Shown here in pieces: positions 45,601 through 57,644 of a DNA stretch of 64,000 nt. Position 1 is the stretch's first letter, and each line of letters begins with the position of its first letter. The stretch is from NCBI GenBank assembly GCA_018857735.1, contig JABMCL010002494.1, positions 72,001 to 136,000 of the forward strand, written 5' to 3'. The notes beneath the pieces were generated by a model. That model ran no database searches and was not told where the DNA came from. It saw only the letters and a list, made by a program, of their open reading frames with translations. The position numbers and the translations under genes are program-made. This stretch comes from Alviniconcha marisindica (lineage: Eukaryota > Mollusca > Gastropoda > Provannidae).

Positions 45601-47430
45601 TGAACTGGGTTAATTCGCAAGATCTCATTGAAACAATTTTAGAAAAATGTCAAAGTAAAATTGTCCTCTTAACTCCTCTCCTTCTTCTAAGAATTACTTC
45701 CCTTAATTCCATTTTTTCTGTAGAGGCAACAATACTTTTCATTCCAGGATTTTGAGTGGGGATAAACTAACCAAACTGGGTATGTCTTTGTAGAACACAA
45801 TCTGCATGCACAGCAAGTGCTTGTGGGTGTAGCGCAGAGTAGGCACGCTTTTGTTAGGAGTACTGTGAGCCTGTGACGAAGATGGATGGATACCGGTGTA
45901 AACAAAAAGATTAAAAAGCTGAAAAGGCATCAGAAATTCCAGTCATGCACTGTTTGTGGGGTACATGCAGCTCTGATAGTAGGTTCCCCCAATTTTGTGA
46001 TGGCGTCCCTTTTGTGCCATTAGCCAAACCAAAGTGAATGCTTGAAACATGCCTTCACTGGATCAAAGCCTACAGGTGTCCCTGCAGCCAGCCCAATGTC
46101 AGCAACAACAAAAAAAAAAAAATCACTCAAAGTGGTCGGAATTTTGCACATGAAAGGAGTGTCTGAGCCAGTCAAATGACCATTAGGAAGCAATGTGATG
46201 TGCCCAGTTGCTTTTTGTTTGTAGTTATTGCTGGTGTGTTTGTGTATGTGTGTTAGAGCCAGTTGTATGTTTCTGCTTTGAGGATAGAATAACAAATGTA
46301 CATGTAAGCACTGTGTAAGATATAAAAATCTTTGGTAATATCCAAGGAGGAAGTCGGAAATTCCTCATTTTAAATGCCATTTTGGGTCACAAATATCATT
46401 TAAATCAATCAAACAGCTTCATATCTAATGAATGAAGCCAATTTTTTTTTACAAAAGTGAGTTTTATTACAGTCAATAAGGGGAGGGTTGAGAGTACATA
46501 TTGTTTTGCTGACAACAACACCAAGGAAGCCTGCCGGGTGTTATTCAGAAACTAGATCTAGATCAAATGTCAGTGTCAGACACAAGTGATAAAGCTCACT
46601 TTTCAGTCAGGCCTCATGACTTTTTACACCCATCTCCAACAAATTCTGCATTATATGTCATTATTATGTTTGTTTTGGTCTGCTTATGCAGATTTCTCTG
46701 GCAGATTAATCTGCTTACTTACACGAGTTACAAGTTAGTTGTCTATTTCAGGGTGATTTCTAAACTTGCAAGTCTTGATCTTTCTTGATCTTGATCTAGT
46801 ATGTTGCCAGACCTAATTTTAGGTATAAATGTGACAGGAGGGGGAGTGCACAGGTGTCATTTAAGTGGTGCTATGGGTGGCAATCCCTCATCTGAAGTCC
46901 TCAAGCATGGGAGCCTTCACCTGGTCATCACTGAAGTGGTTCCAAGTGGTGGTGATGTGGACCCCCAAAAAAGGTCTTGTGCTGTTCAGTATTTGAATGA
47001 GGGACTAAGTCATTATTCTCTTACAGTTTACCACCTCTAAATCTAAACAAATTCAGTGAATACTGCATTAATTAACAATATACACATGCTGCTGAAGTGC
47101 ATGTAAACAGAGTGTAGTGTTTTTGTTTTTTACACTACCCTCCTGATGTCAAATATCCTGATGGACATATCGCTTCACGCTGACACACAACGCAGACCTG
47201 TATTATCAGTTTATATAAGAAATTATCAACACCTCAAAAAATTTCATATATGGAGCAATCGTTTGATGAAATTCTGGAGAAGATTGTCAACAGCTATCCA
47301 CAATCCAATGCAAGTGATGGAATAGAGCAAACAGCATTGCTATTCCTGGTTCTGTATTCAATCCTCTGCTTGCAGTGATCTGCTTTTGGTACGCCATGAA
47401 GTGCTACCAACGATGCAGCAGAGGCTATTG
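45601..47430. other. PRIM1 intron sequence without recognised features
   Basis: Mostly unique-looking AT-rich sequence, with a 12-base A run near 46109. The 79-codon plus-strand frame at 46801-47040 is Gly/Ser-rich and unmatched. Confidence 0.45.
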
Positions 47431-49208
47431 ATGATTTTTTACATTTGTTTCAAAATTAAGCTTTCTTGAGACAAACAGCAAATGATGTAACAAATATGTC
47501 GGCCATTACTATTTCAACAAGACGTACAATTTTGCTTGTTTCTTGATGAAAATGATAAATCAATAGAAGTTTTTATTATTGTAAAGTATAAGACACATAA
47601 CTATTTCCATGTGAACAGTTTTTGCTGTGTTACACAAAATGTGTATGTCTAACTTTGTTGTAGTGAATAACATAACGTTAATGACACAACTTGGTACTTT
47701 GTTTTTCTTAAAAAACAAACAAAAGTAATACTTTTTATTTAACAAACAAGTAAGTGTTTTGTAAGAGACAAAATGTAGCCAGGAAGAGTCAGTGCAACTT
47801 TGGGTGTCACAAGAAAACACACACGCAACCTGTCATCCATGGGTTTCTTGGTCATCTTGACTCAGGTGCCTAGGACAAAAATAGTTTAATAGTTAACTTT
47901 AAACTGACTTAATTAATAACAAAAATCATATTATTGAAAAATCATAGCCTAATGAATAATGCTAATAAAAGATCTGTACCTTCCATTTTTAGAACTCTGG
48001 AAGGCACTATCATTATGTAAAATGTTATTACTTCCACAGTTCGTGTTGTAATCGTAATGTTAAACACCTAACTATGACTTCAGCTTCTGAAAATTAAAAC
48101 TGTCTACCATGTATGGTGATCTGTTTGCAGACGTAGTTTGTAAACAAAATGAATTGTGTTAAGTGCAAGCAAAAAATGTAAAGAATACGATCAGAATATA
48201 CTGCTTATAACCATTCTGCTGTCGAACATTAAAATTTCAACACGCACCCATGTTGCAAGAAACTCAGCAAAAACAATTTACGAAAGCATCTGAACAAACT
48301 TCAGATTGACAGCATAACAAAAATTTGCTTTGTATGCTTACATTCCGATACTTTTAAAAGATTTGACATATACCAATATAAATATCATCGTATAACCATA
48401 AGATTTGACTAAATATCCGATGAACGTTTAATTTATGTCGAACGTTATGCCTTTTACAGTCTTCAAAAATATAACCACACACCTTTCGCATGTCATAACA
48501 TCTCTTCCATGCAGCCATGTGCTCAAAGCAAACGACCCGGATGTCGTGCAAATGTGTGAAAACTTTTTTTCCCCCTTTTGCTTGTTTAATCTAATACAAT
48601 GTTGAACGTTATTTCTTGCAACAATATTATGAAGAATGGCAAAATATATTTTTAAAACTACCCAGACATTTGGCAGTAAAATAAAACATTGGTGCCTGAT
48701 GCAGTGACGTACCACCGTGACTGGGGTAAAGTTTCAGCGAAAGAGAAAGACAGGTCTTTGCTAGGCTGTCTACGGATGCTGTTCATGAAACATTTCAACA
48801 TGCGTAACGTTTGATCGAGGGACATTTTGGAGCCTCTAACTCCAAAAACAAAACTTAGTGATGGATTTTATATGCACTGTGTAAAGCGATATCTCCTCTG
48901 TACAAATCAGTGACTGAGGTAATGGTTTGATTCGTCATGTATGTGAATGAAAGCATCAAAAGCACTCACCATGATCGTGCCAATTTTCAGGGGTCAAATT
49001 CTGTGGCGCTTTTCACTTTCAAAAATAAATACTGCTCCAGCAGCTCCAGATTTGGAACTCATATTGTTTCCACTGTGATACTGACCAATCATGAACGCAC
49101 ACACACAGCAACAACAAGACAAAGTGTTTGAAACAGATTTTATTGGCAGTCAAAACCCCCATCCCCCACAATGTGCACCTTTTGGCACTAAGTGAGTAAG
49201 TCATATAT
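47431..49208. mobile_element. Second copy of the 2.2-kb dyad-containing TIR element, left end missing
   Basis: Collinear with 24131-25872, in the same orientation, with many substitutions and small indels. It keeps the dyads at about 47500, 48020, 48045 (reverse), 48225, 48433, 48600 and 48795 (reverse), and the right inverted repeat TGTGCACCTTTTGGCACTAA ending before a (TA)n. The part matching 23664-24130, including the left inverted repeat, is absent. It lies in the PRIM1 intron between exons c and d. Confidence 0.85.
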
Positions 49209-49216
49209 ATATATAT

Positions 49217-50679
49217 GGGTCATTCTCCCGAAAAACTGGTCAAAATTGTGACACAGAGGGTAACAATTCAAAGTGAATTTTTTAATGTATTATTTGGAAA
49301 TGAAAGCTTGACATCTCTTGTGTACATAAATATAAGACATAAATTGACAGGGTGACAGGAACTTGGTTAATTGTGCGTTATGTTACGTCATAGTCAGTGT
49401 CTTGCCTGTTACAGAAGACTCCAGAAATGCATGAATGGCTCAGTGGCCAGTCTGACTCTTGCCTTTTTTATTATACAATATTTCCTAATTAATAAAGGAA
49501 TATCTGTCACTTGTGACATTAAAAAAATATTTTTAATTATCCTGCCTCTTTAACGATTTTGGTTTAAAATGTCTTCTTTGAAGTACAGACATGCATGAAA
49601 TAGATTACGCTTTTGTTTTTCCTTAGTTTTTTCTCTCCTTTTTCCCCAAAGTAATTTGGAGGAGGGGATGTTCTTTCCACATTTTCTTGATTGGAACCGG
49701 TATTGACCCCTGCTTTAGATATCGGGATAGCCAAGAGTGGCAGCAATCTAGTCCACAGTCACATAAGCCATATTCTCTGTCTCATGCCCTGTGTAAAAGC
49801 AAGAAAATCTTTTCACACTGTCCTACCCTGTCTTGTGATGATGTACCATCAAACTAATTTGGATTGCAAAAGTTTCAGTATTTCTGAATAGTCATATTTC
49901 ATTGCATGAACCGAAATTCAGTTATTGTGACCTTGACCTTGGAGATAGAAACCCATTTTTCGCATATGGCACTCTGGCTTATAATGGTGTCCCACCATAC
50001 TGGGTTTGGTTACAAATGGTTCAGCGATGCACGTTAGGGTAGGTCGAAAGTCAATGGTATAAGCAGAAATAATTATTTTGTGTGCTTGCACCATTGTAAG
50101 ACACCACGTCAACCACCCCTGAAGAAATGACTGTAATTTATTTTGTATCTACTCTCATGTCATCAAACAAGCATTAAAAATAAGGTGAAATGTGGTTATT
50201 TACCAAGCTGATGAAAAAAAGAAAGTTCTTTAGTTTCTGTTGTGAATAAGTCACAATATCGTGATACACACTCAGAAGACACCATCAGTAACGTGTGAGA
50301 CACTGATTATCTTTCCTTTGTTTGGAGCTGTTAGTAGAAAGCAACACACAAGAAATACAATTTGTACGTAAGAACTAGCCTCCTTCTTTCTCGTGAAACC
50401 TGTTTTTATTCAATCATGAACGATTCCAAGGAAATATCTGCGATCAGCTACCCTTCCCATGTCACAAATGGCGGCCATGAAAATGTCGCGATTTTTACCA
50501 AAAAAAGGCTCACAGCACAAGAAATAATGATGCATTCACCCATTGTGGTATTTCCCTTATTTCTCCAAACACATTATGTCAGAAATATAGCGGTCGTTTA
50601 AAATGTTTCATGTTTTAGTTTCATTTTTATTTCATCGGGAAAGCGGCACCCTCTTTGGTCCAGTTTTCAGGAGAATGAC

Positions 50680-50681
<2 letters not shown>
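49217..50681. mobile_element. 1.47-kb non-coding TIR element inserted in a (TA)n tract
   Basis: The left end GGGTCATTCTCCCGAAAAAC (49217) and the right end (50654-50681), in reverse complement GGGTCATTCTCCTGAAAACT, form terminal inverted repeats of about 28 bp with few mismatches. Both are flanked outward by (TA)n. No transposase or other ORF over 80 codons is seen. The left end abuts the truncated element to its left. Family unknown. Confidence 0.8.
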
Positions 50682-50739
<58 letters not shown>

Positions 50740-50754
50740 AGAGAGAGAGAGAGG
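50682..50754. repeat. (TA)n and (GA)n microsatellite
   Basis: About 26 TA units followed by GAGAGAGAGAGAGA. It is probably the insertion target of the element on its left. Confidence 0.95.
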
Positions 50755-51548
50755 GGTCCATGCCTGAAGGTCTGATACTGACACAGACCAGCGCTTTTCA
50801 ACTGCTGCCTCCATTCTCAAATCATGGACCTACATATGCCAGTATATAGATCAAGTCCGTGTCTGAAATGTCCTACTCTCAGGGGACTTCACTCTCCTGG
50901 AGTAAGAAAACACTGTCACCTGTTATTTCCGGAAATCGTGTATTAGTCTTCAGGCCCAGGTGGATCAAAACCAGAAACAAAATAAACAGCTCTCATGCAA
51001 TTGCCCGAACCCCATATGCTTAGTATTAAAAAAAATCAAGGTCTGTAAGACAGAATACATTTAATTAATTAAATGCTTGAAGCAGTCCCCTTCTCACTCA
51101 GTCTCTGATGCTGGGGTGCAAAGTCAGTTGTCAAAACAAATCAGCTTTGACAGATACCAGCAGGCCAGGATGGGCGACACTGTATAAGTCAGTGGTAGTT
51201 CATTCTCTACATCAGTTTCCAGCTGATTTACTGGTTTCCTGCCGTTCATTTGTATGCAGGACTGACCATTTTTCACAGTTCAGCATCATGTTATGAAGAC
51301 AATGCATAAAATCCCAACTTAGGTATATTTTTTTTAGGTTGAAGCGTACAAAAAAACAAGCAAGTAGTAATTGTTGAGGCGTTATGTTTAAATCAGGAAG
51401 GCCTTAAACAGAGTAAATCTTACAGAGAAAAAAAATGGACAGAAAGTTGGACTCCCTTCATAAAGAGCCTACTGGGTTGAATCAGATTTGTGGCCCACAC
51501 TGACAAGCAGAGAGCAGACGGGTTATCAAAAATCTGATCCTAGTGGGG
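50755..51548. other. PRIM1 intron, no gene seen
   Basis: No recognisable coding or structured element. Confidence 0.5.
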
Positions 51549-51603
51549 ACCATTATTATGTTGGTTGCCTAGGTCAGAACTAGGCAACCAACATAATAAT
51601 GGT
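51549..51603. repeat. Perfect 24-bp inverted repeat, 7-base loop
   Basis: Arms 51549-51572 and 51580-51603 are exact reverse complements (first 20 bases of the left arm: ACCATTATTATGTTGGTTGC), separated by GTCAGAA. An ATAATAATAAT tract follows. The stem would be a very stable hairpin in either strand. Confidence 0.97.
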
Positions 51604-52764
51604 TAAATATAATAATAATAATTAAAACTTATATTTTGTTCATAGTCATGATAGTTTTGAACCAGTTTCTTCCACTAGCTCTGAGCGGGTTCACAATAGT
51701 CCACCTACTGAAAAAGGTACACAGACCACCAGCAAACCAGCAAAAGGCAGAGATCTAACCAGGCACCATCAGTGAGATATGTTGATTGCCATGGAAGGTC
51801 CCAAGCTAGAGGATAGTGAAAGTAGTACCACTGAAAGTAGAAAATCTTCCAAAAGTGATTCTTAGAAATACTGGACAGGAAAACAACGGCGCCCCATCTC
51901 GTAAGAGCCCAGAGTGCTTACAAAGACAAAAGGATACACTCATTTCATCACACACACACATACACAAAAACAGACAAGTGATTTAGCTTTTCATCTCATT
52001 TTTCTTTTTTACTGTTTAACTGTTGTTTACGTGTAGTTTTGTAGCTTGACAAAAGGGATTACCCTGATAATTTGCAGATTATGTTTTTGTCCTAATATGT
52101 GTTTGGAACTTGTGACGTCAAACAACAAAAAACTGCAATTCATATGTGTAAAAAATAAATGAAGTCTGAAGTAAATCCTTTCATGTTTGAATGACCTCCA
52201 CACAACTCTCACTTATTTCTATTAGATGGAAAGATGAATTAATATGTACTATCTTTTTGTGTGTAGGGTATCATTCCTCTTAGGTTGCACATCAAAAGTT
52301 CTATGGCAGAGTGATTTAATCATCTTTATTTATAAAAGATAAACAATTACCTCCCCATTTTTCTTTCAGTATGTGCATGTAAGAGTGTGTGTGTGTGTGT
52401 TTCTGTGCACAAGTGCAGAAACAGAGTAGCACACCACAAGCAGACTGCCTAAAATCTGTGTCCAAGTGTATACATCAAAGACATGTGAGGAGAGGTCTCA
52501 CCAGGTTTAAGAAGTGACTTTTTTACTTCACCAGAAGAAAAAAATAAATCATTGCAGCTGAGTCCACAATAAAACATCATTCAGTCATGGTTTACCCAAC
52601 AGGTGACCACAGACCCGACTGTCATTGACCTGACAGGTTCATCTGCAGTGCATTCAGCAAAACCTCAAACCATAGTTACAATAGCAACATACTGCCGACA
52701 GAAAACACTGGCTCACAAATATCTAGGTACACTAAACAGGAATCAAAAAGCTTGTAATACTCAC

Positions 52765-52862
52765 AGCAGAGAGAGACACCTTAATGAATTTCTTCACTCT
52801 TGCCCATCTAGTGGCAGAATCAGGTTTTCCCTCCACATCTGCAGCAATTTTGTTTCGCAGTT
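52765..52862 (-). CDS. PRIM1: PRIM1 exon c
   Basis: Acceptor TTCTGTTTCAG|AA and donor TCTGCT|GTGAGT. It encodes (E)LRNKIAADVEGKPDSATRWA then RVKKFIKVSLSA, aligning with human HDELQQSFQKSHNSLQRWEHLKKVAS. It is a weakly conserved helical region, identified mainly by exact splice phase (2 + 96 + 0) and the conserved RW...KK between two secure exons. Confidence 0.87.
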
Positions 52863-54426
52863 CTGAAACAGAAATACTTTTACATATGATGTAGCAGTAC
52901 ACATGCACATATCACTATCAGTGTATCACTGTGATCTGGGTAATATATTTCATTTCAAATTATTCACTAAAAATCAACAATTTGTTTGGTAAATATTGCA
53001 TTTTTTGAGTGCAGTATGCATTTCAGCCACATCGCTGCGTCAATGTACGCAAAGTGACAACACCGATTAAACAAGGTATGGCTCACTGGTGGCTGCCGCA
53101 TCACTCAACACTAGATCTACAAAACTCAGTGTCATCTCAGCTTGCAAGTCCAGTGAATAAAGGGTGGAATCTAAACGAAATAAACACACAGGCAGACCTG
53201 CCAACCACTAAACAGACTTGAGAGGAATAGTTCCAGCATGTGAGGGGAATACTGGAAGGTTGAGAGGAATATAGGACCTTTTTTTTAAAAAGTGTTTACA
53301 CATACTTCATACAATGACAGAATTTAGCTTTTGGTGGCTTTATTATACAACAAATTACATTAAAAAAAACACAAATTACATCGAGCACACTCTACACTGA
53401 CTGGAAATTCTCATGCAAGGAAACTTTTCTCCATACTCTTCTCAATACTTTTTGGTTAATTGGTTGTCATTTTTTTCTCAGCTTCTCAGAGCTGTCAACC
53501 CATCACTAGACTTTAGTGTAGCAAAATCATTTTAAGCATAGTAATTAGATTTGGAGTGTAGCGTGTATATATATATATATACATCTCTCTCTCTCTCTAT
53601 ATATATATATGGTCCTCCTTCGCAATTTGCTGTTGCGGAAACATGTGCCAGAACAGATGTCATGACTGGCTGCTGAGAGAGCGATGTTTTGCACTACAAA
53701 GAAATTTGTGAAAAGCATCTCTGCTCAAATTACATCCAAATGCTGTGAAGACGGCGTCACACAACCCATAAAATGGGAAATCTTAGTGTACTTCCTATTG
53801 CTTTTCCTTTGCTGATGTGACACTTCGAGCTGACATATTGTTCGACGTCATACATTCTGCCATGGGCGACAGAAAAGTCCCAAGAACTGAAGAAGCTGGC
53901 ACTGCACTTGATTTGCCAGGCGCTCTGCACTGATTGTACAATGCACAGAAACATTTCTGTATAGATATATATATACTTTTGCTGAAATGTTTGGTGTGCA
54001 TTTTTTGGGGACAAGATTTATCACCCGGGAGCTCGCTTTCTGCTTCTCACTTTGGCATGGCGATTTGAAATGATTGAAAACGGAAGTTTTCTCACCAGGA
54101 AGTGACGCATAAAAGCAGGAATTGAAGCGAATGCTATGAATGGTCAGCTAGTTAAAACATGAACGGCGATTGGCTGTGGCACAACCAACCCCTGGGTAAA
54201 CACCACACAGAAAGTCCCACAGCCAACTTTCGCTGTTGCAGCTGATTTGATGTCAGCCAGTCTCAGCCACACGCATTCTCACAACACAAGAAGTCTTTTT
54301 TTGGGGGGGGGGGGGGGGGGATGTTTTTTCTTCAGCAGAATATTTTTTGAGCGAGTGGAATAGCAGAATGAAGTGCAGTCAAGCAAAAGAAATTCTGCTG
54401 AAAGTGGAATGGTTGGCAGGTATGCG
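52863..54426. other. PRIM1 intron with short AT/CT tract
   Basis: A (TA)n(CT)n(TA)n compound tract at about 53565-53611 can fold back on itself. The part 53620-54300 is less AT-rich than its surroundings and could be transposon debris, but I recognise nothing in it. Confidence 0.4.
54303..54320. repeat. Poly-G tract
   Basis: Eighteen consecutive G residues in a PRIM1 intron. Confidence 0.93.
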
Positions 54427-55180
54427 TAGGCTACTGTAATTTTTGGTCTATAAGATGACACTGATAGTGATAAAATCTTATTCATGCACCTTATAGTCGG
54501 CAGCGCCCTGTCTGTGAATAAAATTTGCATACTTTTCTGAAAAATGAAGATGATTAATCTGAAACCAATCCAAACAAACTCGTATAGATCTGGAAGAAAA
54601 TCAGTCTCTGTATCAGACTGGCCAGAAATCGCATATTTTGCCAAACTGATTAGTAATATTTTCCGGTTAGTTGATGGAGGACACGATCCTAGACATGGAA
54701 TTTGGAATGACCCAGTATACGTAGTCTGTCAGCATATAATATTATCAGAACTTACACAAAGGCAGAAGACTACGAAACCGAAAACAACACCCATTGACAC
54801 CGAATACGAATACAGCAGCCTCAACTTCATCTTGTTACTAAATTCTGTGGTAGACGAGAACTGGGTTTGCCAACATCATCTGCTGCAGTTCATCCTCCAA
54901 AAATGCTGCTGCATACGATGTTCCGATCTATTCAAACTTCTTGTGAACAGCAAATTTACTAAACGTTTCCACTTTTTTGGTGCACAGATAGACCTTTTTA
55001 TTATTTTCGTCTGCTCACTTTATAGACAGTGAGCTACAATCAGGTTTCTCCATCATTTTGGCTTTATGTGTATGTTAATTCTTGGTTATGCTGTACACAT
55101 TTTTTCTGCTACTGACGCAAAATACGTAATGTTTTGCATCGGTTGATGCAAATCTCTAAAAGGCAGCGCGACCCCTGAAT
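54427..55180. mobile_element. Dispersed repeat with a long open frame, paired with 43600-44170
   Basis: Shares many blocks with 43600-44170. The left part contains GGTCTATAAGATGACACTG and CACCTTATAGTCGGCAGCG, sequence of the sort found near the ends of some pogo/Tigger-like transposons. A 162-codon plus-strand frame (54544-55032) spans most of it but shows no domain I know and is broken in the other copy. Probably a non-autonomous DNA transposon. Confidence 0.6.
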
Positions 55181-55787
55181 CAATATAATGAAGTGAATGT
55201 TGAAGCAATTAACATCTAAGTACATGTAAATATGAAAGGTCAAATTTATGGCATGTCAGTTGAAATGCACACAGTGCATGCAATTCAGAAGGGCAACAAA
55301 AATATAATGAAGTTCAACAACATCAGAACAACTTCTGCAGACATTTTCACCATTCTTACTCTGTGACAAAGAATCTGAAAATGACCTAATGCTTACTTTT
55401 AAAGTAATTTCTACCTGTTGTAATAAATACAAACACATTACCGCTAATCACTACTTGCCTACTGTCAAAACAACATAAGCTGCAATGATGTATGTGTTGT
55501 GAGATGTGGGCTGTAAGCACCCATCAAAGTATATGTGAATGCAATATCCATTTGCACAAACACACGTGTACATGCAAATACCATTGCCAGCCTAAAAAAT
55601 GTTGTCCCTGATTGCTAACAGTATTAGTGTCAAAAACAATTACAACTCAAGTGTTCTTTTAGTATGTGTATGTGTGTGTGCGCGCGCGCATGCCCATGCA
55701 TGCATGCTCCTTTGGGTGTATGTCAAAATAAAAACAAACATTTGTGTGCCCATGCATTTATGGGTATTAGTACAATGGTAGAGATCA

Positions 55788-56100
55788 CAGCATCCTCATT
55801 TTTACTGCTCAGTTGCAAAATGGACATCATAATTTGTGATCTATGCTTCAATCTGGCAGCCCAATAATAGCTGGTAATTCCACATTTTCTCCCTTCACGG
55901 ATGTGTTGCATTGGAATGGCCTAAAATAAAACAGGCCATTTTAATGGAAAATAACATGTCAATGATGGAAGCAAAAAGTAACTATTGCAAAAATAGTATT
56001 ATTTGGCTGCCAGATCAAAGCATAAATCACTGTGGCAACTGAAGCATAAATCACTGTGGCAATTATGAGATCCATTTTGCAAATGCAGGTCCGACAAATC
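55788..56100. mobile_element. Foldback MITE, copy 1
   Basis: The left arm (GTTGCAAAATGGACATCATAA, about 55813, to CTGGCAGCC at 55852) is the reverse complement of the right arm (GGCTGCCAGATC at 56013 to GAGATCCATTTTGCAAATGC near 56090). The right arm carries an internal duplication of about 25 bp (GCATAAATCACTGTGGCAA). The centre is AT-rich and also self-complementary. No coding capacity. Confidence 0.82.
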
Positions 56101-56454
56101 TGCAGTAAACATGAGGGGGGCTGTGACCTCCACCTTTGCCTGCTTTAGTTTCAAACACGGTTAACTCCTCGCAGTTCTTTCCCTTGAATTTTGATCATCA
56201 GTGATCATGGACATATTTGACATTTTAGCAGTTGAAAGAAACAAACAGAGTATTTTTGTGCGAGAAATAAAACAAACTTAGTTTGGGCAGTTTGCATGCC
56301 AAACAACGTCATTTAGATTATTTTTCAATGAAAATTATGCAATGGGAATGCGTCATGCAGGAAATTCCTTTCTGCCACTGTCATGGATTTTGTTTGAGTT
56401 CGGCCTACGCAGTGCAATCGTTTATTTGGCAAAGATGAGTTTCCAAGTCTTCTG

Positions 56455-57600
56455 ACAGCGAAATGCCGTATGATAGATCTGATGAGGAGGTCTGGGATGA
56501 AGAGGAGGCGAACAGTGTTGATTACAGTGACTGCAGACCTGGATATTCAGCTCCAACTCGATGGGCACCTGGCCTTCAGGTAGTGTAAGTATTTTGTTTA
56601 CACTCGTCTCTCAGTGAAATCATGACATTTCTTCATGTTCTCATCAAAAACTACAACATTATAGGACTGGAACTGTTATTTATGTTTGCTGCTTCAGTTT
56701 TCAAGCCCAAACAGTATGACCTGAAAGATTTCACCTGTGAAATTTACAGAAATGAATGGCTAGGTGAGACTGACCTTTGAACCTTGTTCTGTGTTTTAGA
56801 TCTAGTCCATCAGTCAGACAACTTGTGCTCATGACAGTTAGGTTAGTAACTTAGATTTATCTGCCATTTTAAGTCTCAGTTTCCTTCTTCTTTCATAAAA
56901 GGAAATTTAAAACAAGAATGCCATTGCACAAGTGTTTTTACATCTCAATTTTTACTTTGTTACAGAGACCAAGGCTACAACACAGAGGCCCCAGGCACTG
57001 AAGAAAGTCAAAGAATTTGTGAAAAAGTCAAACAGGGAAGACATTAGATAGGTTAGGGAGGGAAATATTCTAATTCTATACAATGGAGGGACAAAAAGGT
57101 TGTTTCATTCCTGACTTTGGTGTGTCGTGCAAACAGGTTCGGTTTTGTTCATAAGAAAGTCATATCCAAAGTCAATGGACAGTACAGAAAATAAAACTTG
57201 TGACAGATTATAATGCTTACATGGAAGGGGTAGATAAAAGCGATCAGTTGATAAACACATTTTACACTTTGCGTAAAACAAATAAACGGTGCACAGCTCT
57301 CTTTTACCACTTTCTTGATGTTGCACGTATGAATGCATTTATCTTGTTTGAAGATTTCAGAAAGAAGCATGCAGACATACCTGAGCTACAAAGACCAGAC
57401 AGATATGGACAGCTAGACTTTACAATAGAATTGATTAGGCAGCTTGCAGATCTTGATGTACATGCCGGTGCTCCTCTTGTTTAAAAAAATATTCACAACG
57501 CATTCTGTTATCCCTGTTATGACCAAAAGAAGAAATTGTAAAAGATGTTACAAAGATAAAGAAAGAACAGAAAACAAGTGTCAAATGCACAGTTTTCATG
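56455..57600 (+). pseudogene. piggyBac-type transposase, internally deleted
   Basis: The N-terminal piece starting ATG at 56463 is acidic (MPYDRSDEEVWDEEE) as in piggyBac proteins. Farther on, IQWRDKKVVSFLTLV (about 57075-57118) and VTDYNAYMEGVDKSDQL (from 57200) match the catalytic-domain and insertion regions. It continues through FYTLRKTNKRCTALFYHFLD to a stop at 57482. After the stop another frame shows CKRCYKD...C, like the C-terminal Cys-rich finger. The full protein is usually 500-600 residues, so most of the central DDE core is missing, and there are frameshifts. The active enzyme would excise DNA at TTAA. The terminal inverted repeats were not found. Confidence 0.82.
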
Positions 57601-57612
57601 AGTGTTAGTGTA

Positions 57613-57644
<32 letters not shown>

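Noticed and set aside
45228..45620. 130-codon minus-strand ORF with internal repeats
   Set aside because: The repeats are at the DNA level (44-bp minisatellite); indels change frame between units and no domain is seen.
54544..55032. 162-codon plus-strand ORF as a host gene
   Set aside because: It lies in a dispersed repeat whose other copy is broken, has no known domain and no splice context.
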